Positions 1 through 9,279 of a stretch of DNA of 14,159 nucleotides are shown here, in pieces. Location: assembly GCA_027577415.1 (NCBI GenBank), contig JANBQS010000642.1:1-14159 (forward strand), in the 5' to 3' direction. The DNA is from Coemansia sp. RSA 922 (Eukaryota > Kickxellomycota > Kickxellomycetes > Kickxellales > Kickxellaceae). Both the position numbers and the translations under genes were made by a program. The notes below the pieces were generated by a model. It was given only the letters and a program-made list of their open reading frames with translations. It was not told the origin of the DNA and did not search any database. Each line of letters opens with the position of its first letter. Position 1 is the stretch's first letter.

Positions 1-3000
1 GGCGATCTCGCCGACGCCATTCCCTCATGGTTCCTGATAAGGCCAATGTCCTCGCTGGATGGCGTGCGCGTCCTCACGCACAACTACTCGATCGTCACTG
101 ATGAGGCAGCACGCAATGTGCTCGCTGTCATGCGCCAACTATTGGTAGTTGCCCTCAGGGCTGCAAACACGCGGTTGCTGCTGGAGGAGATGGCTGATAC
201 GCGCTTGTTCCCGGATCAGCTCGTGCTGCCACCCAGTGTCCCGTCCGACAATGTGCGTCCCGGTATAGGTCAGCGCAGGGGCTTGCATGTTGACTTATTA
301 GCACCTCGCGATGAGCAATTGGCTGGTACCCACAGGCTCTCGGCCAGTCCCTCGGCGCTGCAACTCGCCAACAACTCTGCCTCGCATCGAGATGTGCACA
401 CGCCGGCTCTTGTAAGCTCTGTAGCTGGCTCTGGCCTGGCTATTAGCGGGATTGAGCCCGTCCCTGACGCTCCTCTGACCGCCTTTGATCAAGAGGAGGG
501 GGAGCAGGAACAAGCGCTATCGGGTGGAGCGTTCAACATTGCGTCGATTATCCGGTCCTACATACCGAGCAACTCCGCGTTTTACTCGTGTGAGGAGCAG
601 TTTACACACGTCTTCCCGTTGCACCCGCGCATTGCACCCGCTAAGGCTGCGCTTTCTGTGCTGGCCAGTGTTATGTTGAACAGCCGCCTTGAAAACAAGC
701 GCAACATGTTCACTGTGCGCGACGGCGGGTCTATCTTCTATGCAGTGCTGGCTGAATATCGCAGACCCTATGTCAGTCCATTTGGGGAGAGTGCGCCCAG
801 CGGCCCGCGCCAGCTTACCTCTTTGTCCAGCGCGCCTACTCCGGCTGGCGGCATATCCAGTCCAATGTATGGCGCAGAGGCAATGCTGCCAGGCGCACAC
901 ACAGTGGCAACGACATCCCCCGACCCGACCAACTACTCGTCGTTGGGGGGTGCGTCGCGCGTGTCGATGACTTCGGTGCTGCCCCTGCCTTATCACACAG
1001 ACGCGGCACCTCAGATTGCTAGCGCTCAAATGCAAACCGCAGCGACTCTTGGGTCTGGTTCACGTCGGCGCTCGCCTCTGCTGCCCGCTCATATCACCAG
1101 TGCGCCTGCGCTGATATCTTCATCCGGGGCAGGCGATACTCTCGACGCTTCTACGCCTGAATCACCCTTGGCCTCGCCGCGCATGATGCGGTCAGATTCG
1201 TTCTTCAGAGGGGTGAATAGGGGCGCCATTACTGAGTCGGCCTCGCAGAACCACCTGTCGACTACTCCGGATTCCCCACGAGGACGTTACTTGCCGTCGT
1301 CCTTGGCACTCGTTGAAGGTCAACGGCACCCTGGCAATGCAGGCATGCGCCCGTTTGATGCCGATGGCCGGTCGAATGCCTCACATCGCCCAGCACGTGC
1401 AGCGTCTATGTACCCGCATCTGGATGCTCCAAGGTCGCCGACAGCCACCAGAGACGTGTTTAACCCCGACGAGGGCACTGCCACGGCGCGAGCGACTACG
1501 CCATCTACTAGCGCTCAGCCCCAGCTTCAGCAATTTAGGATGCCGTACACGGCCTCTACAGGCGCAGTACCTGCCCTTGGCTATCCAGGCCTGGGCGACA
1601 ACACTCCAGCTACCAACACCGAGGAGAAAACCCTGCCGTGCATCAAACTGTACATCTACGGCGTTGGCAAGCCCAGCAAGGGCATGACACAGAGTCTAGT
1701 TCAGCAGATCAGCGAGTACATTACTGCGCACATTACAGTGCCCGAGGTGTCTGACATGCTCTTCCGCCGAGTCGCACTGAAAGACCATGACATGGACTTT
1801 TTGTTCCCAATGTGCAACCCTGAGCCGACTATTGTGTACTTGCCTCTACCGCAATTCGTTCACGACCTTGAGCGCCTGATGCTGCACTTCCGCCAAGCGC
1901 TAGGAGAGATCATTGTGCCGTTCCCCTATCCGGATTTCCTAGCCCAGGCGATGCGTCGCTCCTACAAACATCTGCTAGTGCACCATGATGACGACGTCGA
2001 TAAGGATAGCGGTGTGACTATTGGCAGCAGAGTGCCCAGTTTGCTCAGAGCTGACCTTGCTCGGCTTCTTGAGGGGTGGGAGCATGATCGCGAGACGCCT
2101 CGTCGTGTGCCCGTAGATAAGCTTACGTTTCTGTACAACTTCTTCACGATGAGCGGCGCTCCGCCACGCGAAATGGCCGACATTGGCACTGGCATTGCCA
2201 TAGTCTCGGCCCTTCCTCTGAACAAGAGTCGCGTCGTGTCGAGTGGCATTTGGTCGCCCTTGTCCCCCGCCGGCCCATCTGGAGCCGCCTCGCTTAACCC
2301 AGCGCCGAGTTCTAGCCGCAACCTGGGCGCTCGGACAAAAGGCGAGAGTGATGAACTTGCGGCAGGGTTCACCGACGACTATGCGCCAACTAGTGATTTC
2401 TTCAAAGAAGCTACGCCACTACTTGGTCGTCGACCAGGGCTGTCATCCTCCAGTGGCGGCTCGTCGCCAGCTACGAATGACTCTTCTGGCGACCCGCAGC
2501 CCATCCCAGTGTCCGAGCTTGCAGGCCTGTTTAACGAGTATCTGCGACAGTTCAAGGCAGCGCGTGCGCACATGAAGTTGGATGCCACAGATTTCAATGA
2601 CTTGGAGAAGGTGATGGGCGATCAAGTAGCCGAGTTTAGCGGCGAGCCCGTTGTTGCCATTACCATGTGGAGCAATGCCAACGTGAGTCTAAATCGGCTG
2701 TCTGCCTACGTGTCGCAAGTGTACTGGAACGCGCTGGGCGACTATGTCTCAGAGCAAGTCCTCTACCCGATTCTCTCGGCTGGCTGGGGTCACCGCCCGA
2801 ACCCAGTGATCAAGCTCCCCGATCCGACAGTGTCTATCGACTCGTGCTATGGCTACTACGGCAACTCGAGCGCTCGCATCCGCTCCGCTGAAGTGACGGT
2901 CAGCCTCCACTCCAACCCAAATGGCGGGCAGGCGGCCACGCAGTCCCACTTGGCGCTTCTCCGTGCGCGCGAAATACATCTTCCAAAGGTGTCAAGCACC

Positions 3001-6000
3001 TTCACCGAGAACACCAAGAAGCAAGTTCACGCCATGGAGATTGCTCGCCAAATGGCCCAGTACTGGGGCAGCCAGGATAAGATCAAGTCATTGCGCCACC
3101 ACCGCCAGAAGCTGCCGAGAGTGACTGGCATCTCGCACTGGTTCTCTGAAGAGCTCCGTGGCGTGCTTGAGATTATGTGTCCCTCAATGCATCCAGCACT
3201 GTTCCGCTTGCTAGAGAACCCTCTGGTCTTGGATGACACAAGTCAGTCGGCCGGTCACTCGCCCAAGCCGCTGTTCCCTGCTGTGTCCTTGCGCCAGGCC
3301 GCACCTCGCGACCACACTAGCGTTGTCTACGACGTATCCGCGCTGCCCAAGGCGCTGAAGGGCACTCGCCAGTCGTTCTGCATCATGTGCACACTGCCCT
3401 TGGATGAGTCCTTGGAGTCGACATCCATCTCGGCCTCGGCTTCGCATGCTCAGAGCACGACGTTTATGCGCGGGGGTCGAAACCATGCCGCTCATGGCTC
3501 GAGCTCGGCATCTGGAACCATGCAGCTCCAGCGACTGGAGTCGCTGAGACGGTCTATGGGTGACGCTGGTCAGCAGCGCCCATCGGCCCGGTCATCGATA
3601 GGATCGAGTGCCGCTCAGATGCAAGGCTCTATCCACGGTCTTGGCCTGCAAGGGCTAGGTCAGGGCGATCAGAAAAAGTCGCCGCAGAGGTACTCACGCA
3701 ACAAGCTTGGCAACGGAGCATTACTGGGTCGTAGGCCATATCGTCTGCCAGACCTTGGTGGGCATTCTGGGGCTTCTTCGGCTCCGAAGAAGATGCCTCC
3801 TCCCTCGGACTACAAGCCTATTGCGGATCCAGAAACGCTTGTGCTTGGCGTCGATGAGATCACCTACTATCCGCCTCTCAGCAAGGAGGGGCGAGCATCG
3901 TCTACGGCATGGCTGGTCGTGTGGCTAGTTGGAGGAGAGGTAGAGATGGTTGGCTATAACGTGTCTGAGCGGCTGTGGGACTCTGTGTGCGACCAGATCA
4001 AGCAGCGGCTCGAGCGCGAGAGTCGGCGAAAGCAGTTGCTGGGTATGTTTGCCTCACACATGGGAGGGATCTTCCCGGGTTACGACCGGCAGGCGCGCCA
4101 CAAGGGCATTACGAGCACTTGGCTCGACCGCAATGTCACGCGAGACCTCATCAACAAGTTTGCGCTCCAGCAGCAGCTAACGGTTGACGACCAAGTGCAC
4201 TACTTTAACATTGAGCGCATCATCTCGCCCGACTATGCGCGGCTGCTGGGACTGTACGAGGGCTCGGCTAACCTCGAGAGCATTATTGCGAACCCGCCGG
4301 TGGCTGGAATGACGCTGAACGACATGAAGACCGAGGTGGTACTGAGGCAGCTGCAGCCTGAGCATCTGCGGTGGGCGCGCAAGCTGACCTTTGTCGACTA
4401 CACACAGCCTTATGTAGATACCGATCACCCCGACACGTTGTTCCGCATTGGCAGCCGCTTCATGCGTGCTTACCAGGGCCGGATAGCGCAAGTACTCCGC
4501 TACGACGAGCTGATGAAGATTGCCGAGCGCTGGCGGCAGCTAGTTGCTTTTAACGGCCTACATGAGGTGATCAACCGGCCGGTGCACATGTCGATGTTTG
4601 ACGTGCACACTAGCGATACACAGACCTCGTCGCTGGGCGAGCACAGGATTGTATCACGGAACACGTCTACCATGTCAGCGAGTGCCAGTGCTCCCAATGC
4701 CTCCGGTTCGGCGGCAGCAAACTTGGCGCTAGCACAGCTTCAAGCTCCTGCGCGCGGCGACCTCAGTGCGTCAGCGAGTGGCCATCGAGCGATGGCGGCC
4801 AAGGACAAGCCTGTAGCGGCAGCAGCAGCAGCGGTTCCCGATGACGAGAGCAATAGCGAGATTTCACTGGATGACATCCGTAAGCTCATTGAAACAGCCC
4901 GGCTCTTGCATTTTGTGTGCGCTCCTCTTCCCATTGCCAGTGCTATCAGACCAGCCGAAGCTGACCTGCGCGGATTCACTAGGCTGTTCCGAGTGGTCTC
5001 GGCAATGCTGCAAAACCTTGCGGACAGCTATATCGACTACCTTTGCAGCACAGGGCACATCGTCGCCAGGCGATTCGAAAAGGTGCTTCCGTGGAGAGAG
5101 GCGCTGGCCGGGCTGGGCTACGAGCCAGAAAAGATCCTGCACTTTACCCAGGTCATGCTGGGCTTGCCGCGACGCCGGCGCTCTTCTGGTCAGAACTTGC
5201 CCAGTGGCGCTGAAGCGGTGCTGCCTGGAATGCAGGCACCGTGTGCCTACCTGATCGCCAACACTGATCGTACCAATTTGGTCACGCAAATTGAGATCAG
5301 TCCGCAGATGCTCTCGATCCACATGTACGCGCTGAACCGGTCCACGCCCGAATGGCGGTCTGCTGTGCCAGGCTATGTAAAGTCATCTGTAAAGGCGCAG
5401 TCGATCAAATATTTCGCCTTTGAACTGTCAAAGTACAAGAAGCTGCTCCACGCCAAGAGCTTTGTGTACGACTTCCAGCTGCGCTATGTGGCAAGCCTCC
5501 TCAAGCCTGTGGAGCCCGTTCTAGAAAGCACCAATGGTCAGCTGGGCGGAGCTTCTGAGCCCCGACCCCCTGCAGCCGTCTACAGTAGCGACTCGGAGGT
5601 TGATGAGGCGAATAATGCATCCGACTGTTCAGAGTCGAGCGATCCAGACGCTGCTGAGCATGGTCATATTTCTGGCGCGAATCGTGGAAGTGGATCCCGC
5701 GGTACTGTTGCGCAGCAGCTGCACGTGCACATTGACTTGATGTCGTTCTTTGCAGAGCTGGCTGAACAGAGGTACTTTAGCACTCGCTTCTCGTCGCGGC
5801 GACTAGTACGAACGCGGCTGCCGCTGACGCACCGCGAGATTTACGAGTACTTTTTGAGCCACTCAGAGCGGTACCATTTTTATACCGACGGCTGCCGCCC
5901 AACGACCGCCTGCCCTGGATCTGGTCCGCAAGGCGGAAAGCTGCCCCTTTCAAGCGTGTGCTCAGATATAACTACTCACTCGGGCTGCTACCGGTTGTAC

Positions 6001-9000
6001 GAGGGCGCGGTTGCGGATGGGCCTAACTCACACTATGCCGGATTCTTTGAGGGCTCTGGGATGGTTAGCGAGCCTGGTAGCCTGATGTGGCCGCTTGTCG
6101 GATCTCGGCATGAAATGCTGTCCAGGGGAACAAAGATCGCGTCGTCGGCGCCTGAGCCGGTGTCAAAGTTGGCGCACATTAGCAGCGACCCTGCTGATAC
6201 GCAGAACAACAGCCAGCAAGGCCACCCGCTGATGTTCAATAGCAAGGGCCGAGGCGCACACTTGTACGGCAGCGATCGGGCCTCACTCATCCACAAGCCT
6301 GGCTCCGAGCAGCGCGCCCATGGTGGCGGCAGCAAGCAGCTTGCCGCCTCGTATGCGCCAGTATCCCAATGGTGGAGCAATGTCGCGGGTAGCTCTGGTA
6401 TGACAGGTGGAAGCGACCAGCGGCCTAGTACAAACTACGCGCCGGGCGGGACGCCTCTTCTAGGTCGTCATGGCCAGGCGCACTTGCTTGACACGCCCGC
6501 CATGTCTGTGCCGTCACCCAGCCCGCTTCGGATAGGCAGCATTAAGAGTCACGCCGGCATGGCAGCGCATGCGAACCACGGCAGTCGGGCAGAGTCGCAG
6601 GCTGAGCACGGCAAGCACATGGCCAAGTCGCTGGAGTTTGCGCAGGACGAGTACTCGGCTTGCAAAATCCACTTGTCCAGCAACGACGCGTTTGTTCGAG
6701 TTTCGCTAATGGCACTAGCGCCTGACTGCGACTCGTGCCGCGCTGACTCGAACCTGGAGGCTCAAAAGAGCAAGGAGCGCCAGCTGAGCCACACGCACAG
6801 ACTGGCTGATGGAGTGGATGGCGGCGATCAGGACGAGCAGCGCCGTCGTCACCATCACCATCACCGGAACCGTCATCAGTCCAAGCGCGAGGGCAAGGAG
6901 GGAGATGCAGCAGAGCCGGCCGAGTCTCGCCATCGCCGCCATCGCCGGCGCAAGGGTCGCAGCAATGACGCCGATGTCATTGACAATATCGATGGCCTAT
7001 TCGGCAGCCCAGGAGGCAAGCCGGTGCGCGGCACCAAGCAGCCGTACCACGCGTATCAGTCACTCACGGCAACTGCAAAGGCGACCAACATTTCTGGACC
7101 TCGTGTCGGCATTGAGGCTGGCGGCCAGCGACATCGCTATGGCATAGATCGCCAGAGTCCACTGCAAAGGTGGATGTCGAGTCTTGCCAGCGGCGTTATC
7201 ACTGACCCGCAGATCGATGGGTTGGAGGCTTTGGCGAGCAAGGAGCCCGATCGAGTGTCTTCCGCTCAGCTCTCCTTCTACCTCGTCATTGATATGGACC
7301 CGCAGACAACCATTGGTCTGAGCAACCTCCAGGCCGACGATTCGCACAGCCGCAACGGCTCTTTGGTCCCCTTGCATGGAAGCACGGGTCATGTCGCTGA
7401 TGCCAGTGTGGACGACATTGGCTCGCCTGGTAGTCGCCAGTGCCAGGGCTGCCGATCGCTGTCTCTCAGAGCAGGCCGACCCAAAGTATGCGGTATCCAC
7501 AAGGTGCTGGGAGCCGTGCAGATCGACATGCGTGACTGGGAGAACAAGGGCGACGTGTGGTCAAAGGTGCCGACCATGGTCATGGAAGTATCAGAGATTG
7601 ACCCAGACGAGTACGACAGGGAGGATCCCGATATTCTGGCATGGATTAAAGAGACTTCCCGCCGCGTCATCAGGCACGCTATGGTCGACTACCACAGGGA
7701 CTTTAACTGGTACCTTATCCACCAGCGCTTGCGTATAGCCGACATACCTAGAGGACTAGCGCCAGACGACCTGCGCGATCTAGTGGCGTTTATTGAGAGG
7801 CAGAGCTGGATCGATGTGGGCTCGGCTGACGAGGCAGTGCAGCAACTGCTGGACTTGAATATCTCGGCGCAGCGCATTATCGAGGCCCTGCAGCTTCGCT
7901 TGCGTCGATTCTACATGGAGCCGGCGCTGCTGATGGCGTCGCTACACGCTCAGGCTGTGGCTGCACGCCCTGCTGTGGTAGTACAGCCGGCGGTGCCTGC
8001 CATTGACGACCAGCAGAACTTGTGGTCTGGCTGTGCTCACAGGTCTCGCGCAACTCTAGCTGCTGCACAGGAAAGGCTGGCAGTTGGCAGTGACACGCCG
8101 TTTGCGCTCAGCCGGACGTCAACCATGGATCCTCAACCTCAACCGCAACCTCTGGAGTGCTCGGCTGGCGACGACGACCCTGTCACCTCAACCACCTGCC
8201 GTCAATGCCCCACTGCTGCCATTGGCGCTCAGGGCCAAATCATATATGAGCAGTCGTCGACCAACATTGACGACATCTTGCGTGTGCTCTCGCCACTTAA
8301 CTCGAATCCGAGCTACAAGATACTCTTGGATCCGTCGTTCCAAAAGACGTTTAGCCGGTATGTGCAGATCAGCGTTGCTGACTGTCCCTGGCAGTGTCGG
8401 AAGCATGACCAGCTAACTGCGGTGCCGGCGTACAACTGGGCAGTGGACAGCGACCCTTCTGTGACTGTTGGCGGCGATGACAATGCCTCGGGCACGCATG
8501 TTCGGCACACCCGCGATGTTCCAGCGCATTTGGCTGGTCGCCGTGTTCAAGCTCAGGAAAGTAGTGCTGCGCCTGTTAGCAGCCACTATCATGGCCGGCG
8601 CGGCCGAGTTGGCGGGGCGTCGATTGCGTCGCTTGCTACAGCAGACTCGCCATCGAGCAGCTTTAAGACACCCCACGCAGTGGGTGGCTCTGAGCCCACA
8701 CAAATGCCGCACTCGCTCAGCGCGCACCGTATGCTCGAGCCGCTCCATAGGTCGGGAACGCCCGCTGATGCTGCTCGCATTACTGACTCGTTTGGGCCAC
8801 CAGAGCCGCCGGCGTCGATTACGCCTGCGACGGACATTTTCGCGAATGCTCGTGTCGAGTCGTTGCCTGGCTCGCTGCTAGTTGTCGACCCGGAGGACAA
8901 CGAGTTTGCTGCGCGCTTGCTTGTGCTGAACCCGTTTTCATACCACGGTGTCCTGGAGCTTTTGTTCGCGCGCTCGCCTGAGGATGGCGGCGAGGCTAGG

Positions 9001-9135
9001 CTGGACAAGATCCGTGCTGTGGCCAGGCTGCGCCAGCGCGATGGCTTGCACGAGTACGAGCGCAAACATATCAACCTCACGCTGTCGACTATTTCAGCTG
9101 TTGTGTGGGACATGGTAACCGATACGTCAGTCTGA
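1..9135 (+). CDS. SZT2: SZT2-like giant protein (KICSTOR scaffold homologue), 5' partial
   Basis: Frame 1 is open from base 1 to TGA at 9133-9135. The first ATG, at 46, is internal: the 15 codons before it (ending IPSWFLIRP) are coding, so the gene begins outside the window. In animals SZT2 is the scaffold of KICSTOR (with KPTN, ITFG2 and KICS2), which recruits GATOR1 to lysosomes to switch off TORC1 when amino acids are short. The length (over 3,000 residues; human SZT2 is about 3,400) and block order fit SZT2 from roughly its first third to its C-terminus. Well-ordered blocks lie at about 1-280, 540-760 (FPLHPR and NKRNMF with FYAVLAE), 1630-2230 (LYIYGVGKP, LFRRVALKDHDMDFLFP), 2510-3230 (ITMWSNANVSLNRL), 3800-4560 (HPDTLFRIGSRFMRAYQGR), 4870-5560, 5700-6050, 7250-7930 (DFNWYLIHQRLR) and 8860-9132. 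Between them lie Ser/Pro/Ala/Gly-rich, probably disordered inserts (about 760-1620, 2250-2500, 3420-3790, 4640-4860, 6060-7240, 8440-8860), an Ala run near 4818, an acidic stretch at 5580-5670 and a His/Arg-rich stretch at 6841-6960. No catalytic motif is visible. The assignment rests on remembered family pattern, not alignment; an unrelated giant scaffold remains possible. Confidence 0.65.
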   Translation, partial: GDLADAIPSWFLIRPMSSLDGVRVLTHNYSIVTDEAARNVLAVMRQLLVVALRAANTRLLLEEMADTRLFPDQLVLPPSVPSDNVRPGIGQRRGLHVDLLAPRDEQLAGTHRLSASPSALQLANNSASHRDVHTPALVSSVAGSGLAISGIEPVPDAPLTAFDQEEGEQEQALSGGAFNIASIIRSYIPSNSAFYSCEEQFTHVFPLHPRIAPAKAALSVLASVMLNSRLENKRNMFTVRDGGSIFYAVLAEYRRPYVSPFGESAPSGPRQLTSLSSAPTPAGGISSPMYGAEAMLPGAHTVATTSPDPTNYSSLGGASRVSMTSVLPLPYHTDAAPQIASAQMQTAATLGSGSRRRSPLLPAHITSAPALISSSGAGDTLDASTPESPLASPRMMRSDSFFRGVNRGAITESASQNHLSTTPDSPRGRYLPSSLALVEGQRHPGNAGMRPFDADGRSNASHRPARAASMYPHLDAPRSPTATRDVFNPDEGTATARATTPSTSAQPQLQQFRMPYTASTGAVPALGYPGLGDNTPATNTEEKTLPCIKLYIYGVGKPSKGMTQSLVQQISEYITAHITVPEVSDMLFRRVALKDHDMDFLFPMCNPEPTIVYLPLPQFVHDLERLMLHFRQALGEIIVPFPYPDFLAQAMRRSYKHLLVHHDDDVDKDSGVTIGSRVPSLLRADLARLLEGWEHDRETPRRVPVDKLTFLYNFFTMSGAPPREMADIGTGIAIVSALPLNKSRVVSSGIWSPLSPAGPSGAASLNPAPSSSRNLGARTKGESDELAAGFTDDYAPTSDFFKEATPLLGRRPGLSSSSGGSSPATNDSSGDPQPIPVSELAGLFNEYLRQFKAARAHMKLDATDFNDLEKVMGDQVAEFSGEPVVAITMWSNANVSLNRLSAYVSQVYWNALGDYVSEQVLYPILSAGWGHRPNPVIKLPDPTVSIDSCYGYYGNSSARIRSAEVTVSLHSNPNGGQAATQSHLALLRAREIHLPKVSSTFTENTKKQVHAMEIARQMAQYWGSQDKIKSLRHHRQKLPRVTGISHWFSEELRGVLEIMCPSMHPALFRLLENPLVLDDTSQSAGHSPKPLFPAVSLRQAAPRDHTSVVYDVSALPKALKGTRQSFCIMCTLPLDESLESTSISASASHAQSTTFMRGGRNHAAHGSSSASGTMQLQRLESLRRSMGDAGQQRPSARSSIGSSAAQMQGSIHGLGLQGLGQGDQKKSPQRYSRNKLGNGALLGRRPYRLPDLGGHSGASSAPKKMPPPSDYKPIADPETLVLGVDEITYYPPLSKEGRASSTAWLVVWLVGGEVEMVGYNVSERLWDSVCDQIKQRLERESRRKQLLGMFASHMGGIFPGYDRQARHKGITSTWLDRNVTRDLINKFALQQQLTVDDQVHYFNIERIISPDYARLLGLYEGSANLESIIANPPVAGMTLNDMKTEVVLRQLQPEHLRWARKLTFVDYTQPYVDTDHPDTLFRIGSRFMRAYQGRIAQVLRYDELMKIAERWRQLVAFNGLHEVINRPVHMSMFDVHTSDTQTSSLGEHRIVSRNTSTMSASASAPNASGSAAANLALAQLQAPARGDLSASASGHRAMAAKDKPVAAAAAAVPDDESNSEISLDDIRKLIETARLLHFVCAPLPIASAIRPAEADLRGFTRLFRVVSAMLQNLADSYIDYLCSTGHIVARRFEKVLPWREALAGLGYEPEKILHFTQVMLGLPRRRRSSGQNLPSGAEAVLPGMQAPCAYLIANTDRTNLVTQIEISPQMLSIHMYALNRSTPEWRSAVPGYVKSSVKAQSIKYFAFELSKYKKLLHAKSFVYDFQLRYVASLLKPVEPVLESTNGQLGGASEPRPPAAVYSSDSEVDEANNASDCSESSDPDAAEHGHISGANRGSGSRGTVAQQLHVHIDLMSFFAELAEQRYFSTRFSSRRLVRTRLPLTHREIYEYFLSHSERYHFYTDGCRPTTACPGSGPQGGKLPLSSVCSDITTHSGCYRLYEGAVADGPNSHYAGFFEGSGMVSEPGSLMWPLVGSRHEMLSRGTKIASSAPEPVSKLAHISSDPADTQNNSQQGHPLMFNSKGRGAHLYGSDRASLIHKPGSEQRAHGGGSKQLAASYAPVSQWWSNVAGSSGMTGGSDQRPSTNYAPGGTPLLGRHGQAHLLDTPAMSVPSPSPLRIGSIKSHAGMAAHANHGSRAESQAEHGKHMAKSLEFAQDEYSACKIHLSSNDAFVRVSLMALAPDCDSCRADSNLEAQKSKERQLSHTHRLADGVDGGDQDEQRRRHHHHHRNRHQSKREGKEGDAAEPAESRHRRHRRRKGRSNDADVIDNIDGLFGSPGGKPVRGTKQPYHAYQSLTATAKATNISGPRVGIEAGGQRHRYGIDRQSPLQRWMSSLASGVITDPQIDGLEALASKEPDRVSSAQLSFYLVIDMDPQTTIGLSNLQADDSHSRNGSLVPLHGSTGHVADASVDDIGSPGSRQCQGCRSLSLRAGRPKVCGIHKVLGAVQIDMRDWENKGDVWSKVPTMVMEVSEIDPDEYDREDPDILAWIKETSRRVIRHAMVDYHRDFNWYLIHQRLRIADIPRGLAPDDLRDLVAFIERQSWIDVGSADEAVQQLLDLNISAQRIIEALQLRLRRFYMEPALLMASLHAQAVAARPAVVVQPAVPAIDDQQNLWSGCAHRSRATLAAAQERLAVGSDTPFALSRTSTMDPQPQPQPLECSAGDDDPVTSTTCRQCPTAAIGAQGQIIYEQSSTNIDDILRVLSPLNSNPSYKILLDPSFQKTFSRYVQISVADCPWQCRKHDQLTAVPAYNWAVDSDPSVTVGGDDNASGTHVRHTRDVPAHLAGRRVQAQESSAAPVSSHYHGRRGRVGGASIASLATADSPSSSFKTPHAVGGSEPTQMPHSLSAHRMLEPLHRSGTPADAARITDSFGPPEPPASITPATDIFANARVESLPGSLLVVDPEDNEFAARLLVLNPFSYHGVLELLFARSPEDGGEARLDKIRAVARLRQRDGLHEYERKHINLTLSTISAVVWDMVTDTSV

Positions 9136-9151
9136 GAGTAACAAGTCTATG

Positions 9152-9157
9152 TTTATT
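9152..9157 (-). terminator. Poly(A) signal of the NIPA-like gene
   Basis: TTTATT on the + strand reads AATAAA on the minus strand, about 120 bases beyond the TGA of the NIPA-like gene and only 16 bases after the stop of the convergent SZT2-like gene. It is followed on the minus strand by the tail of the SZT2-like coding region, so the two mature transcripts are predicted to overlap. Confidence 0.55.
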
Positions 9158-9219
9158 TTTTCTTTCTCTCTCTACTTCAATCATCGTCAATTTTTTTGTT
9201 TGCCATGTAAACGTATTCA

Positions 9220-9225
9220 AATAAA
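9220..9225 (+). terminator. Poly(A) signal of the SZT2-like gene
   Basis: An exact AATAAA lies 85 bases after the stop of the left gene and is followed by an A-run and AT-rich DNA. It is the only AATAAA on this strand in the 144-base convergent gap, so it is the likely 3'-end signal. The cleavage site would fall close to, or inside, the 3' end of the opposing NIPA-like gene. Confidence 0.6.
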
Positions 9226-9279
9226 AAAAAACATTATTACATATGTAGAACAAAAAGTAAAAGTATGCATTTTTTTTCT

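Noticed and set aside
760..1620. Retained introns hidden in the long low-complexity parts of the SZT2-like gene
   Set aside because: The inserts keep an open frame and coding-like G+C content, unlike the AT-rich, stop-containing intron of the acyl-CoA oxidase. Disordered protein inserts explain them better.
6850..6864. Run of His codons that might suggest an engineered tag
   Set aside because: It is five codons, internal, and embedded in a natural His/Arg-rich insert with no vector sequence nearby.
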